This document shows, piece by piece, positions 1 through 10,900 of a DNA stretch of 64,000 nt. The stretch lies in assembly GCF_901472495.1 (NCBI RefSeq), contig NZ_LR590469.1:2046001-2110000 (forward strand), written 5' to 3'. Origin of the DNA: Yersinia enterocolitica subsp. enterocolitica. Its GTDB lineage: Bacteria; Pseudomonadota; Gammaproteobacteria; Enterobacterales; Enterobacteriaceae. A program made the translations under genes and the position numbers. The notes beneath the pieces were generated by a model. It saw nothing but the letters and a program-made list of their open reading frames with translations. It was not told the origin of the DNA and ran no database searches. How positions within the stretch are numbered: the first letter of the stretch is position 1; the number at the start of each line of letters is the position of its first letter.

Positions 1-130
1 TTACCTCCAATCCCGTTACTCTTCATTGCTTGCTATTTCATCCGCTATCGCTGTAAGTATCCCGCTTAAACGGCCCATTCACTTTTAGAGATCTTCCGAC
101 ATACTGATGATGTCACCTGAGAAGATCCTT

Positions 131-397
131 ATGCGTAAAATCCGATTCACCGAGCACCAGATCATCGCCGTACTGAAATCAGTCGAAGCGGGTAGGACCG
201 TCAAAGATGTGTGCCGCGAGGCTGCTATTTCCGAAGCCAGCTATTACAATTGGAAGGCGAAATATGGCGGGATGGAAGCCGCTGATATCAAAAAGATCAA
301 AGATCTAGAAGACGAGAATCGCCGTCTGAAGCAGATGTTTGCTGATCTGAGTCTGGAATGCCGTGCGCTGAAAGACGTCATCGAAAAAAAGCTTTAA
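131..397 (+). CDS. IS3-family transposase OrfA
   Basis: OrfA is the DNA-binding part of the transposase. The protein starts MRKIRFTEHQIIAVL and has an N-terminal helix-turn-helix of the HTH_8/IS407 type, followed by a leucine-rich coiled coil (about residues 50-85) for oligomerisation. An in-frame ATG also exists at 107. I prefer 131 because family members usually begin at MRKxRF or MKKxRF and the extra eight residues have no counterpart that I know. It overlaps orfB by 40 bases, and a slippery A-AAA-AAG lies at 385-391 just before its stop. Translation therefore gives either OrfA alone or, after a -1 shift, the OrfAB transposase. Confidence 0.88.
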   Translation: MRKIRFTEHQIIAVLKSVEAGRTVKDVCREAAISEASYYNWKAKYGGMEAADIKKIKDLEDENRRLKQMFADLSLECRALKDVIEKKL

Positions 398-1242
398 AAC
401 CAGCGATAAAGCGTGAGCTCGTCAACTATCTGACCACGCAGTTTACGATGAGCATACGCCAGGCATGCAGGACGTTATCGCTGAGCAGGACGGTGTTTCG
501 TTATCAACCGAATAAACGACGTGATGAACCGGTGATCCAGAGGCTGACTGAGGCGGCTGAACGCTATCCCCGCTACGGATTTAAGAAGCTTTTTCAGGTG
601 CTTCGCAGGCAGGGACACGCCTGGAACCACAAGCGTGTACACCGGATTTACTGTCTGCTAAAACTGAATTTTCGTCGTAAAGGGAAACAACGCCTGCCGG
701 TGCGTAATCCGGCTCCGCTGGCCACGCCGGAAGCCCTCAACCAAAGCTGGTCGATTGATTTTATGCACGACGCGCTGACATGTGGCCGACGTTTTCGGAC
801 TTTCAACGTCGTGGATGATTTTAACCGCGAGGCTCTGGCTATCGAAATTGACCTGAATATCCCGGCGCAGCGCGTTGTGCGGGTGCTGGACAGAATAGTG
901 GCAAACCGTGGATATCCGCTGAAAATGCGGATGGATAACGGGCCAGAACTAATATCACTGGCGCTGGCACAATGGGCTGAAGACCATGGCGTGATGCTGG
1001 AATTTATCAAGCCCGGCAAACCGACGCAAAACGCATTTATCGAACGGTTTAACCGAACGTATCGGACCGAAATACTGGATTTTTATCTGTTCAGAACGCT
1101 GAATGAAGCACGGGAAATAACGGAACGCTGGCTGAATGAATACAACAGTGAGCGGCCCCATGAATCCCTGAATAACCTGACGCCGGAAGAATACCGGCTG
1201 ATGGGTGAGAAGACGGAAATCTCAAAAAGTGTGTGGAACTAA
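358..1242 (+). CDS. IS3-family transposase OrfB (DDE integrase domain)
   Basis: OrfB is the catalytic part of the IS transposase. It has the HTH_21 region (about residues 50-105) and an rve integrase core with all three acidic residues in their usual surroundings: SWSIDFMHD (first D), RMDNGPE (second D) and QNAFIERFNRTYR (the catalytic E). It sits in the -1 frame relative to orfA and is normally made as an OrfAB fusion; the ATG at 358 is unlikely to be used efficiently. No internal stop or frameshift is visible, so the enzyme should be functional. The C-terminal end has the usual ERPHESL(N)NLTP motif. Confidence 0.9.
   Translation: MPCAERRHRKKALKPAIKRELVNYLTTQFTMSIRQACRTLSLSRTVFRYQPNKRRDEPVIQRLTEAAERYPRYGFKKLFQVLRRQGHAWNHKRVHRIYCLLKLNFRRKGKQRLPVRNPAPLATPEALNQSWSIDFMHDALTCGRRFRTFNVVDDFNREALAIEIDLNIPAQRVVRVLDRIVANRGYPLKMRMDNGPELISLALAQWAEDHGVMLEFIKPGKPTQNAFIERFNRTYRTEILDFYLFRTLNEAREITERWLNEYNSERPHESLNNLTPEEYRLMGEKTEISKSVWN
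385..391 (+). promoter_or_regulatory. Programmed -1 frameshift slippery site in the IS
   Basis: The heptamer A-AAA-AAG falls exactly in the orfA reading frame (AAA at 386-388, AAG at 389-391), two codons before the orfA stop. A slip of one base back places ribosomes in the orfB frame. This is the canonical IS3-family mechanism for making OrfAB. Confidence 0.85.
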
Positions 1243-1261
1243 AACTGGGATACTTACAGTT

Positions 1262-1681
1262 TGACCTGCCCAAAAACGAATACATGACTATTCTAGTAAT
1301 GTCTCATCTACAATATAAGTATGAGTACATTCCCCATGAAGAAGCGTTTATCCAAGCAACAGATCATCCGTATGCTGCTCCGCAAAGTGGGCCGGTGAAC
1401 ACGGTGTAGAGCTGCGGCTTATCCAGCCCGGGGAAGCCACACCGAATGGTATTATCGAGAACTTCAACGCCGCTTTCGGCACGAACATTGGTTCAGCGAT
1501 ATGGCTCATGCAAGAAATATTATTAGTGAATGGCGGAAAGATTATAATGTCTATAGGCCACACTCAACACGGAGCGACTTGACTCCCCTTGGAGTTTGCA
1601 GCAAACGGGTGTAACGGTGATGTTGACAATGATAAAAATGACATTACTCAATGAGTGCTGGATTTAATTTAGGGGCAGGTC
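1262..1681 (+). pseudogene. Internally deleted relic of a second IS3-family element
   Basis: The left end TGACCTGCCC (from 1262) and right end GGGCAGGTCA (to 1681) are inverted repeats about 420 bp apart. Inside, a start resembling an IS3 orfA (MKKRLSKQQIIRML, from 1336) is joined directly to the 3' part of an orfB. The latter reads WAGEHGVELRLIQPGEATPNGIIENF across stops and frame changes. The middle of both genes, about 800 bp in a normal element, is missing. It is not coding now. The complete IS at 51-1259 ends only two bases before it. Confidence 0.75.
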
Positions 1682-1938
1682 AATCTTCGATTATCCCATA
1701 TCCTTACGACATTTCCGTCTATTATTATCAATCTAATCGTCTATCTATCACTAACAGACAGTCAGATAAGCGAGCATCTTATATTTATTTCGTGGCGTTT
1801 AGATGACAATGTTGATAATGCTTACCTGACAATATTTTTGAAAGATAACTCGTGATATCTGTTGGACTTTCTGGTCAATCTTTCGCAATAATGATTGAGG
1901 ACACTAAATACTCCCACAATAATCTTACTGGAGTTGCA

Positions 1939-4008
1939 ATGGGTCAGGAAAAGCTCTACACCGAAAAAGAACTCAGTTGGTTATCTTTTAATGAACGGGT
2001 ATTGCAGGAAGCGGCGGATAAGAGCAATCCACTTATCGAGCGGATGCGATTTCTTGGCATTTACTCCAATAATCTCGACGAATTTTATAAAGTCCGTTTC
2101 GCCGATCTGAAACGGCGCATTTTAATTAGCGAGGAGCAAGGTTCTGCCGTCACCTCTCGCCATTTGCTGAAAAAAATCCAAAGTAAAGTGGTGAAAGCCG
2201 ATCAAGAATTTGACGGGCTTTATAATGATCTATTGCTGGAAATGGCGCGTAATCAAATCTTCTTGATTAATGAGCGGCAAATTTCCGAGAATCAGCAAAT
2301 CTGGTTAAAGCTATATTTCAAACAGCATCTGCGCCAGCACATCACGCCGATTCTGATTAACCACGACACTAATTTGGTTCAATTCTTAAAAGATGATTAC
2401 ACCTATCTGGCAGTGGAAATTATCCGTGGTCAGGAAATAGCCTATGCGCTGTTAGAAATACCTTCAGATAAAGTACCGCGCTTCGTTAATTTACCACCGG
2501 AAGCTCCTCGCCGCCGCAAACCAATGATATTACTTGATAATATTCTTAGGTATTGTCTCGATGAGATTTTTAAAGGCTTCTTTGATTATGATGCGCTGAA
2601 TGCCTATTCCATGAAGATGACCCGCGATGCGGAATATGATTTGGTCACTGAAATGGAATCCAGCCTGCTGGAATTGATGTCGTCGAGCCTAAAACAGCGC
2701 CTGACCGCTGAGCCAGTACGCTTTGTTTATCAACGCGATATGCCTGATGAAATGGTAGAATTACTGCGCGAAAAACTGGGTATCTCGAATGATGACTCCG
2801 TTATTGCCGGCGGCCGTTACCATAATTTCAAAGACTTTATTAACTTCCCTAATGTCGGCAAAAGCAATCTGGTTAACAAAACTATGCCACGCCTGCGCCA
2901 CATTTGGTTTGATAAATTCCGCAATGGTTTTGATGCTATTCGCGAACAGGATGTGCTGCTGTATTACCCTTATCACACCTTCGAACACGTGTTGGAATTG
3001 CTGCGTCAAGCATCATTCGATCCCAGCGTTTTGGCCATTAAAATCAATATCTACCGCGTTGCCAAAGATTCGCGCATTATCGAATCAATGATCCATGCCG
3101 CTCATAATGGTAAAAAAGTGACAGTGGTGGTGGAATTACAGGCGCGTTTCGATGAAGAAGCCAATATTCATTGGGCCAAAAGTCTGACTGCCGCTGGCGT
3201 GCACGTTATTTTCTCCGCGCCGGGGCTGAAAATTCATGCCAAATTATTCTTAATCTCTCGACTCGAAGGCGAGGAGATCGTGCGTTATGCTCATATTGGC
3301 ACCGGTAACTTTAATGAGAAAACAGCACGTCTTTATACCGACTATTCTTTACTGACGGCAGATGCGCGTATTACCAATGAAGTGCGGCGGGTATTTAACT
3401 TTATTGAAAACCCTTACCGCCCGGTCAAGTTCGATAATCTGATGGTGTCACCACAGAACTCGCGCTTGATGTTATATCAATTGATCGATCAGGAAATTAT
3501 TCATGCTCAGGCGGGCGAAAGTGCCGGTATTACCCTGAAGATAAATAATTTAGTGGATAAAGGCCTGGTAGATAGGTTATATAGCGCCTCCAGTGCGGGC
3601 GTGAAAATCCGGCTATTAGTGCGAGGGATGTGTTCGTTAATCCCCAATATGCCGGGGATCAGCGATAATATTCAGGTCACCAGTATTGTTGATCGCTTCT
3701 TAGAGCATGACCGGGTATACGTTTTTGAGAATAAAGGCGACAAACTAGTCTATCTCTCTTCCGCCGACTGGATGACCCGTAACATTGATTATCGTATTGA
3801 GGTGGCAGTCTCATTACTAGACCCGAGGTTAAAGCAGCGGGTGCTGGATATTTTAGAGCTGTTATTCAACGACACGGTAAAAGCCCGTTATATTGATAAA
3901 GAACTGAGTAATCGTTATGTACCGCGTGGAAATAGGCGCAAAGTACGTGCACAGATTGCCATCTATGATTATTTAAAAGCGCTGGAACAACCAGACGCAT
4001 CGAGCTAA
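1939..4008 (+). CDS. ppk: Polyphosphate kinase
   Basis: Ppk reversibly polymerises the terminal phosphate of ATP into inorganic polyphosphate, a store used in stress and stationary phase; it acts at the inner membrane. The 689-residue product matches the family length and begins [18 protein letters not shown], typical of enterobacterial PPK1. The catalytic region is intact, with the autophosphorylated histidine context [10 protein letters not shown] and the motif [18 protein letters not shown] chose the ATG at 1939 because GGAG lies eight bases upstream; in-frame codons before it (from 1852) give an unrelated extension. ppx follows after four bases, so the two form an operon. Confidence 0.95.
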   Translation: MGQEKLYTEKELSWLSFNERVLQEAADKSNPLIERMRFLGIYSNNLDEFYKVRFADLKRRILISEEQGSAVTSRHLLKKIQSKVVKADQEFDGLYNDLLLEMARNQIFLINERQISENQQIWLKLYFKQHLRQHITPILINHDTNLVQFLKDDYTYLAVEIIRGQEIAYALLEIPSDKVPRFVNLPPEAPRRRKPMILLDNILRYCLDEIFKGFFDYDALNAYSMKMTRDAEYDLVTEMESSLLELMSSSLKQRLTAEPVRFVYQRDMPDEMVELLREKLGISNDDSVIAGGRYHNFKDFINFPNVGKSNLVNKTMPRLRHIWFDKFRNGFDAIREQDVLLYYPYHTFEHVLELLRQASFDPSVLAIKINIYRVAKDSRIIESMIHAAHNGKKVTVVVELQARFDEEANIHWAKSLTAAGVHVIFSAPGLKIHAKLFLISRLEGEEIVRYAHIGTGNFNEKTARLYTDYSLLTADARITNEVRRVFNFIENPYRPVKFDNLMVSPQNSRLMLYQLIDQEIIHAQAGESAGITLKINNLVDKGLVDRLYSASSAGVKIRLLVRGMCSLIPNMPGISDNIQVTSIVDRFLEHDRVYVFENKGDKLVYLSSADWMTRNIDYRIEVAVSLLDPRLKQRVLDILELLFNDTVKARYIDKELSNRYVPRGNRRKVRAQIAIYDYLKALEQPDASS

Positions 4009-4012
4009 AACT

Positions 4013-5581
4013 ATGCCGCTAACCAACAATTCGATTACCTCGAAACCGCAAGAAATTGCTGCTATCGACCTGGGATCTAACAGTTTTCATATGGTCATTG
4101 CCCGCGTCGTCAACGGCGCGTTGCAGGTTTTAGGGCGCCTGAAGCAGCGCGTGCATCTGGCTGATGGTCTGGATAGCAATAATATGCTCAGTGAAGAAGC
4201 CATTGAGCGGGGTCTGGCTTGCCTGGCCCTGTTTGCCGAACGTTTGCAAGGTTTCTCACCAGATAATGTCTGCATCGTGGGGACGCATTCACTGCGACAA
4301 GCGGCGAATGCAGAGACTTTCCTCAAGCGCGCCGCCGAAGTTATTCCTTACCCGATCGAAATTATTTCGGGTCAGGAAGAAGCGCGTCTGATTTTCATGG
4401 GAGTCGAACATACCCAGCCGGAGAAAGGCCGTAAACTGGTGATTGATATCGGTGGTGGTTCAACCGAGTTGGTTATTGGCGAAGATTTTGAACCTCTGCT
4501 GGTTGAAAGCCGCCGTATGGGGTGTGTCAGTTTTGCGCAACAGTTTTTCCCACACGGAGAAATCAGTAAGACAAACTTTAAACGCGCCCGCCTGGCTGCT
4601 GCACAAAAGTTGGAAAATCTTGCCTGGCAATACCGCATTCAAGGCTGGCAATATGCTCTGGGTGCATCCGGCACCATTAAGGCCACCTACGAAGTATTGG
4701 TGGAAATGGGCGAGAAAGACGGGCTTATCACCCCAGAACGCCTCGAAATGCTGGTTGAGCAAGTACTGCAATACAAACACTTCTCTGCACTAAGCCTGCC
4801 GGGGTTATCGGAAGATCGCCAATCAGTATTTGTACCGGGTTTGGCTATCTTGTGTGGCGTATTTGATGCATTAGCAATCAAAGAGTTACGTCTGTCTGAT
4901 GGGGCATTGCGTGAAGGCGTGTTGTACGAAATGGAAGGCCGTTTCCGTCATCAAGATATCCGTCAGCGCACCGCTAAAAGTTTGGCCGAACACTACAATA
5001 TTGATAGAGAGCAAGCCCGCCGGGTGCTGGAAACCACTGAGCAACTTTATGCACAATGGATGGCACAGAATACCAAGTTGGTGCAGCCACAACTGGAAGC
5101 ATTACTAAAATGGGCGGCAATGCTACACGAAGTGGGGCTGAGTATTAATCACAGCGGGATGCACCGCCATTCTGCTTATATATTGCAAAATACCAATCTG
5201 CCCGGCTTCAATCAGGAGCAGCAATTGCTGCTGGCAACTCTGGTGCGTATGCATCGTAAAGCCATTAAGCTTGATGAGTTGCCACGCTTGAATTTGTTCA
5301 AGAAAAAGTATTATTTGCCGTTAATTCAGTTATTACGCTTAAGCACGTTATTGAATAATCAGCGCCAATCGACCACCACGCCGGAAACTCTGCGACTGAT
5401 AACTGACGATAGCCATTGGACATTGCGTTTCCCAGCCGGTTACCTGGCACAAAATAATCTGGTACAACTGGATTTTGAACGTGAGCAGGCTTATTGGGAT
5501 GATGTGGTTGGCTGGAAGCTAATCATTGAAGAAGAAGCAGCGGAAGAAGCCGAATCTGAGGCCGAAACGCCCAAAACATAA
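4013..5581 (+). CDS. ppx: Exopolyphosphatase
   Basis: Ppx removes phosphate from the end of polyphosphate chains, opposing Ppk, and related enzymes also hydrolyse pppGpp. The 522-residue protein (E. coli Ppx is 513) has the ASKHA phosphatase folds with [14 protein letters not shown] near the N terminus and the phosphate-binding loop [12 protein letters not shown] near residue 145. A helical HD-like C-terminal half ([15 protein letters not shown]) and a short acidic, Glu-rich tail follow. It starts four bases after ppk, a translationally coupled pair. An ERIC array begins within about five bases of its stop codon and must be part of, or end, its transcript. Confidence 0.94.
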   Translation: MPLTNNSITSKPQEIAAIDLGSNSFHMVIARVVNGALQVLGRLKQRVHLADGLDSNNMLSEEAIERGLACLALFAERLQGFSPDNVCIVGTHSLRQAANAETFLKRAAEVIPYPIEIISGQEEARLIFMGVEHTQPEKGRKLVIDIGGGSTELVIGEDFEPLLVESRRMGCVSFAQQFFPHGEISKTNFKRARLAAAQKLENLAWQYRIQGWQYALGASGTIKATYEVLVEMGEKDGLITPERLEMLVEQVLQYKHFSALSLPGLSEDRQSVFVPGLAILCGVFDALAIKELRLSDGALREGVLYEMEGRFRHQDIRQRTAKSLAEHYNIDREQARRVLETTEQLYAQWMAQNTKLVQPQLEALLKWAAMLHEVGLSINHSGMHRHSAYILQNTNLPGFNQEQQLLLATLVRMHRKAIKLDELPRLNLFKKKYYLPLIQLLRLSTLLNNQRQSTTTPETLRLITDDSHWTLRFPAGYLAQNNLVQLDFEREQAYWDDVVGWKLIIEEEAAEEAESEAETPKT

Positions 5582-5585
5582 GCAG

Positions 5586-5970
5586 AACAAATCCCGATGA
5601 GCTTATTTATAGTAAAGTCGACTAACAGTCAGTGATTCGGGTGAGTGAGGGCAGCTAACTCTTGCTGATACCAAACAAGCTGCAATTTCAAGCACGCAGG
5701 GGATTCCCCAAAGTCATTGGGATTGCGGCAAGGCAGCAAGCGAACAAATCCCGATGAGCTGACATAAATCAGTGATTCGGGTGAGTGAGAGCAGCTAACT
5801 CTTGCTGATACCAAACAAGCTGCAATTTCAAGCACGCAGGGGATTCCCCAAAGTCATTGGGATTGCGGCAAGGCAGCAAGCGAACAAATCCCGATGAGCT
5901 GACATAAGTCAGTGATTCGGGTGAGTGAGAGCAGCTAACACCGCTGCAATTTCAAGGACACAAGGGAAAA
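5586..5970 (+). repeat. Tandem array of three ERIC elements
   Basis: Three head-to-tail ERIC copies lie between ppx and yfgG. The core AGTGATTCGGGTGAGTGAG occurs at 5631, 5771 and 5911, exactly 140 bp apart. Each copy carries the ERIC central inverted repeat, CCCGATGAGCTGAC paired with GTCAGTGATTCGGG. Copies 1 and 2 share an extra block of about 20 bp, CTCTTGCTGATACCAAACAAG without its last base, that copy 3 lacks; copy 1 also has a longer centre and a missing left arm. The match to ERIC is from memory of the consensus. In RNA each copy would form a long hairpin. Confidence 0.85.
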
Positions 5971-5978
5971 GGGTAAAT

Positions 5979-6170
5979 ATGAAAAGACGGCCATCAACCC
6001 AACTAACAAAAATCATCTTGCTGGTGAGCTTTCTGATTCTGTTTGGCCGCTTGCTGTATGCAGGGATTGCCTCTATTTCTCATCATCAGGAGCGACGAGA
6101 TGCGCAACGAGTTGAGTTGTCAGTGGATGGTGAACTTCCTGGCCCGCATGAGACAGATGTTAGCCCCTAG
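5979..6170 (+). CDS. yfgG: YfgG family small membrane protein
   Basis: This is a 63-residue protein with a basic N terminus (MKRRPSTQLTKI), one hydrophobic segment (about residues 12-30, IILLVSFLILFGRLLYAGI) and a polar tail. It resembles E. coli YfgG in length and pattern, including the FGRxxY motif after the membrane segment and the following HHQ. Its place downstream of ppk-ppx also agrees with E. coli, where yfgF lies between. I chose the ATG at 5979, with an AAGGGAAAAGGG stretch upstream acting as the ribosome site; an upstream in-frame ATG lies inside the ERIC. The molecular role is not clear to me. Confidence 0.8.
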   Translation: MKRRPSTQLTKIILLVSFLILFGRLLYAGIASISHHQERRDAQRVELSVDGELPGPHETDVSP

Positions 6171-6217
6171 ATTTTCGCACTCATGCGCTCGTTTTATATA
6201 CACGGACATCACACATT

Positions 6218-7693
6218 ATGCCAGTACCAATCATTCCGGTTTCGTTTTCTGCTGCGGCCAAAAAAACCTCTAAAAATAACGCGAAAAAACTGGCAGAAAT
6301 ACGCAATCGAATACTATCCCTCTTATTAAATAATAAAGCCTTAGTCGATGGCATTCTTGGCCGTCAGGATGAGCGGGAAAAACTCAGTGATGAGCAATTA
6401 GCTGAACAAACTTTAGAAATCAAAACACTGCTCGACGATCTGCACGCCGCTGACCTTGCCGACTTACTCGAAGCCTTGCCCAACGATGAACGTTTAGCAT
6501 TGTGGCGGTTAGTCAAAAACGAGAAACGTGGTCAAACGCTGGTCGAAGTTTCTGAAACAGTGTGGGATACACTGATCAAAGAGATGAGCGATAAAGACCT
6601 GTTAAAAGCGATGCGCACCTTGCATGTCGATGAACAGGCTTATCTGGCCGAATACCTGCCGCGTAACTTGATGGGCCGCCTGTTAACGTCACTGGATCCG
6701 GATCAACGCGCTCGGGTACGGGAAGTTATCCAATATGGCCGCGATACTGTCGGTCAGATGATGGATTTCGAACTGGTGACGGTTCGGGCTGATGTTACCC
6801 TCGCCACCGTGCAGCGCTATTTGCGTTATCGGAAAAATATCCCTGATGCTACAGATAAAATCTTTGTTATTGATCGCAAGAATACCTTACTGGGCGAACT
6901 GCCGTTAACCGCCATTCTGCTCAACGCGCCAGATACCCAAGTATTTGAGGTAATGGAGAGCAACCCGACGACTTTCCAACCGGAACAGAAAGCAGAAGAC
7001 GCCGCAGGTGCCTTTGAGCGTTATGACTTGATCAGTGCCGCCGTTATTGATGCAAAAGGCAAACTGATGGGCCGTTTGACCATCGAAGAGATCGTTGACG
7101 TGGTCAATGAAGAGAGCGACACCACCTTAAGGCGCATGGGGGGATTAAGCCCGGAAGAAGACGTGTTCTCCCCTGTAGGCCGTGCGGTTCGTACCCGTTG
7201 GTCATGGCTGGCCATCAATCTCTGCACCGCGTTTGTCGCCTCAAGGGTCATTGGATTATTTGAAGACACCATCTCACAATTAGTGGCATTGGCGGCATTA
7301 ATGCCGATTGTCGCTGGCATTGGCGGTAACACCGGTAATCAAACCATCACCATGATTGTGCGCGCCCTGGCATTGCACCATATCCAACAAGGTAATGTGA
7401 CCTTCCTGATGTTCAGAGAGTTAGGTGTCGCACTGATCAATGGTCTGGTGTGGGGCGGGATTATGGGGGTGGTCACCTATCTGCTCTATGGCGATCCCGC
7501 CATGGGCGGTGTGATGACGCTGGCAATGATGCTTAACTTGCTAATGGCAGCACTGATGGGCGTCATTATCCCGATGACCATGGCCCGTTTGGGCCGAGAT
7601 CCGGCCATCGGTTCCAGTGTCATGATCACAGCTATCACCGATACTGGCGGCTTTTTCATTTTCCTGGGACTCGCCACTCTATTCCTGGTTTAA
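6218..7693 (+). CDS. mgtE: MgtE-type magnesium transporter
   Basis: MgtE is a Mg2+-gated channel for Mg2+ uptake in the inner membrane. The 491-residue product shows the family order: an N-terminal helical superhelix domain (about residues 20-145), a pair of CBS domains (about 150-285) that sense cytosolic Mg2+, and five membrane helices at the C terminus (about 320-491). The pore motif GGNTGNQT is intact at about residue 370. E. coli K-12 lacks this gene; yersiniae have it. The upstream gap to yfgG is 47 bp, so the two may be co-transcribed. The chosen ATG has only a weak ribosome site, so the start is slightly uncertain. Confidence 0.92.
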   Translation: MPVPIIPVSFSAAAKKTSKNNAKKLAEIRNRILSLLLNNKALVDGILGRQDEREKLSDEQLAEQTLEIKTLLDDLHAADLADLLEALPNDERLALWRLVKNEKRGQTLVEVSETVWDTLIKEMSDKDLLKAMRTLHVDEQAYLAEYLPRNLMGRLLTSLDPDQRARVREVIQYGRDTVGQMMDFELVTVRADVTLATVQRYLRYRKNIPDATDKIFVIDRKNTLLGELPLTAILLNAPDTQVFEVMESNPTTFQPEQKAEDAAGAFERYDLISAAVIDAKGKLMGRLTIEEIVDVVNEESDTTLRRMGGLSPEEDVFSPVGRAVRTRWSWLAINLCTAFVASRVIGLFEDTISQLVALAALMPIVAGIGGNTGNQTITMIVRALALHHIQQGNVTFLMFRELGVALINGLVWGGIMGVVTYLLYGDPAMGGVMTLAMMLNLLMAALMGVIIPMTMARLGRDPAIGSSVMITAITDTGGFFIFLGLATLFLV

Positions 7694-7808
7694 TTATTAT
7701 GATAATAAACAAATAATTAATTCAGTATCGAGCCAACAAATCGCCACCATCCATGCTTAGCTATACTAAACTACTGAATATGACCCAGACTGCTGACAAA
7801 GTAAAACG

Positions 7809-7864
7809 AAGGAGAATCGTGCCGTTGGGGTCGTAGTGGCGTAAGCCACCGAAGTGCCCCTGGG
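7809..7864 (+). repeat. 56-bp structured dispersed repeat, copy 1
   Basis: This block matches 38047-38102 (opposite strand) at roughly 44 of 56 positions, counted by eye. Both copies contain CCGTTGGGGTCGTAG followed by a small hairpin. Here the hairpin is GTGGC-GTAA-GCCAC; in the other copy it is GCGG-CCTATA-CCGC. Base changes occur on both sides so that pairing is kept. It lies between mgtE and dgcE in an otherwise featureless 306-bp gap. It is not part of an ERIC. Confidence 0.6.
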
Positions 7865-7999
7865 TGCGGTAAATCCTTCTATCACAGGGTTATAAGTAGG
7901 TTTGTCAACAAACTCACCGCATGTCAAATGCGGTCTATTTTTATGTGATGGATTTTTCCCATCATAATCAAAATGATTGCGAGCAAAATAAGGCGTTCT

Positions 8000-10900
8000 A
8001 TGGATCTCAGCGCGGCCGAAAAACCGGCTCCTGACAATAAAACTCTTCTTCACATCACCATCATCAGCATAGTGGTGTTTTTGCTCGCTCTCTTTTGTAT
8101 CCGCCTTTCTGAGCAATCAGAAAATCTGGCTCCGTTATGGTTCCCGACCGCAGTATTGATGGTGGCACTCTTCCACCACCCCATGCGCTATTGGTCGTGG
8201 CAATTATTGGCTGCTGGCATATCTATTATTGCCGCTAATTTTATCTTATATGGCATCAGTTGGTTCCCGCTACCGCTGACATTGATAAACCTTACCGAGG
8301 CGACTGCGGGCGCTTGGTTACTGCGTAAATTTCTCCAACCTAAAGATCCGTTAAATAACCTGTTCAGTTGGCTTAAATTCTCAGTTTGTACCGTGATTTT
8401 GGTTCCTCTGCTGAGTGGGCTGGCAGCAGCGTGGTATTTAGCCCCGCAAAACGGCAGCTTTACCCAAGTGCTGACAGTGTGGTTTATGTCCGAAGCCATC
8501 GGCATGTTGGCTTTAGGGCCAGTCGGGCTGCTTTATCGTCGGGGTTATTTTAATATTACCAATAAAACCAAAGCGCTATTCGACATGATATGGATGATGA
8601 TAGTGTCACTGTCAGCTTGCTATATCGGCCTGATGTATCTGCCATTTCCCTTTACTTTCATCATTATGGCATTGATCTGGACCTCCATCCGCTTACCGCG
8701 TTTTGAAACCTTTACTATCTGTTTTCTGGCCACCTTGCTGATTGCGATGATGATCAATTTCAACCTGTTTACCCTTCAGGTTGATACCAAACTGTCAGTA
8801 CAGGCGTTTTCCTTTATTCCATTACTGATGGTATTGATTCCTCCCCATGCTATGGCGATGGTGATGCACGCCTTTCGCATGGAAAAAGAGCATATCGTTG
8901 AAAGTGAAAACCGCTTTCGCAATGCGATGGAATACTCGGCTATCGGTATGGCTCTGGTGTCGCCAGAAGGCAAATGGATGCAGGTCAACCAGGCACTGTG
9001 TAAATTACTGGGTTACCGGCAGGAAACCTTACTCACCCTGACTTTTCAGCAAATTACTCACCCGGAGGATCTCTCCGCCGACTTGAAATTGCTTGATGAT
9101 TTGTATCATGGTCATATCCCCAGTTATTCGATGGAAAAACGCTATATCCGCAGTGATGGCGAGGTGGTGTGGGCGCTACTGGTGGTCAGTGTGGTGCGAG
9201 ACCATGAGCAACAGCCGCTCTATTACATCTCGCAGGTTGAAGATATTAATGATCTGAAAAAGAGCGAGATTGTTAACCGCCGCCTGATGGAACGTATCAC
9301 ACTGGCAAACGAAGCCGGTGGTATTGGTATCTGGGAATTGGATATCAGAAAGCAGCTGATCAGTTGGGATAAACGGATGTATGAGCTTTATCATATCCCG
9401 TTCAATACCCCCGTTGACGAGACCGTCTGGCAACAATACATTCACCCAGAAGATATCAACCGCGTAAAGCGTGAATACAGTGCGGCGCTCACTCAGCGTC
9501 AGCCGTACCGGCTGGATTTCAGGCTATTGCTGCCTAATGGCGATATCGTCCATTTGCGTAATCAAGCCAATATGATTTGCGACAAAAATGGCAATATTCT
9601 GCGCCTGATGGGTACCACGCTGGATATGACGGAAATCAGAAACCTGACTGAAGCGCTACATGAAGAGAAAGAGCGATTACATATCACTCTCGATTCCATC
9701 GGCGAAGCAGTGGTGTGTACTGATCAGGAAATGAAAATCACCTTTATGAATCCGGTGGCGGAGAAAATGACCGGTTGGGCCAATACCATCGCACTCGGTC
9801 AGCCCATACAGCATATTATTAAGCTGACCAACGGCGTCGATGGGCCGGAAATTGATAATCCAATAGAACATTGTCTCACCCATCGTCCTCACTCCTCGTT
9901 GAATGAGTCAATCGTGTTACATCATCGCGACGGGCAGTATTACGACATTCAGGAGTCTGTCGCCCCACTGAAAACACTGGAAGGAACCGTTGTCGGGGCA
10001 GTACTGGTGTTCCAGGATGTCGGCGAGTCGCGCGCAATGATGCGCAAGCTCAGCCACAGCGCCTCTCACGATAATCTTACCGGGCTGCCAAATCGCGCCA
10101 ATTTTGAAAATAAGCTGAAGGCAGCTATCCAGAACAGCATCGACTTTGACCAACAACACGCGCTGGCCTTCCTTGATCTGGACTATTTCAAAGCGGTTAA
10201 CGACACCGCCGGGCACCCTGCTGGCGATGCGCTGCTCAAAGAACTCAGTCAGTTAATGCGCCAGCATCTGCGCAACAGTGATTGTGTCGCACGGCTCGGT
10301 GGCGATGAATTTGGTTTACTGATGCTCAATTGCACCCTGCCTCATGCCAAAGCTATCACCCAAAGTCTGGTATCCATGATCAATGGCTATCATTTCTACT
10401 GGGAAGATAAGCTGTACCGTATAGGAGCCAGTGCCGGTGTCACACAAATCAGTAGCAGCAACAGTCAGCGCAGTGAAATCATGGCGCAGGCTGATATCGC
10501 CTGCTATACCGCCAAGCACAGCGGGCGTGGTCAGGTTTATCTCTATCAGCCGAGGCAAAAGCAGCTGTTAGCTCGCCAGCACGAATTGCTGAGTCGCGAA
10601 GAGGTAGAAAGCATTCTCAGCGAGAATCAACTGTTGCTACAGGTTACCCCGACCGCACCGCCTAAAACGCCGTTGTCAGTATGTTTCTATCAGGTCAGTT
10701 TGGAGATTGATCGGCCACAAAGCCCGCTGGTCAGCCAGTCTGCCTTTGAGGAGGCGGCAACGTTGTATAACTTGCTGCCGAAAGTCGACAGTTGGATATG
10801 CGAGCAATTGTTAGTTGATCACGCCCAGGCCATTCATCAGAAAGGGCTGGCGCTGGCGGTCCCACTGTCTGAAGTGGCTCTGCTCCAAGAAGATTTTCGC

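Larger units (their letters stand above)
51..1259 (+). mobile_element. Complete IS3-family insertion sequence (IS407-like group)
   Basis: The ends are inverted repeats: CTGTAAGTATCCC begins at 51 and GGGATACTTACAG ends at 1259, giving a 1,209-bp element. Inside are two overlapping transposase frames with a slippery site between them, the classic IS3 layout. The reading frames look intact, so the element may be active. I see no convincing target-site duplication: ATCG lies on the left and TTTG on the right. That suggests a later rearrangement at one edge. It directly abuts the left end of a second, degenerate IS at 1262. The assignment to the IS407 group rests on the OrfA and OrfB sequence style and the subgroup is less certain than the family. 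Confidence 0.9.

Noticed and set aside
1682..1938. Pho box before ppk
   Set aside because: ACAGACAGTCAG is present but the CTGTCAT direct-repeat spacing is not.
5629..5835. Open frame on the minus strand in the ERIC array
   Set aside because: Exists only because the 140-bp repeat preserves the frame; the translation is internally repeated ERIC sequence.
5586..5970. Possible CRISPR array (regularly spaced repeats)
   Set aside because: Only three copies, 140-bp period, no unique spacers; the unit matches ERIC.
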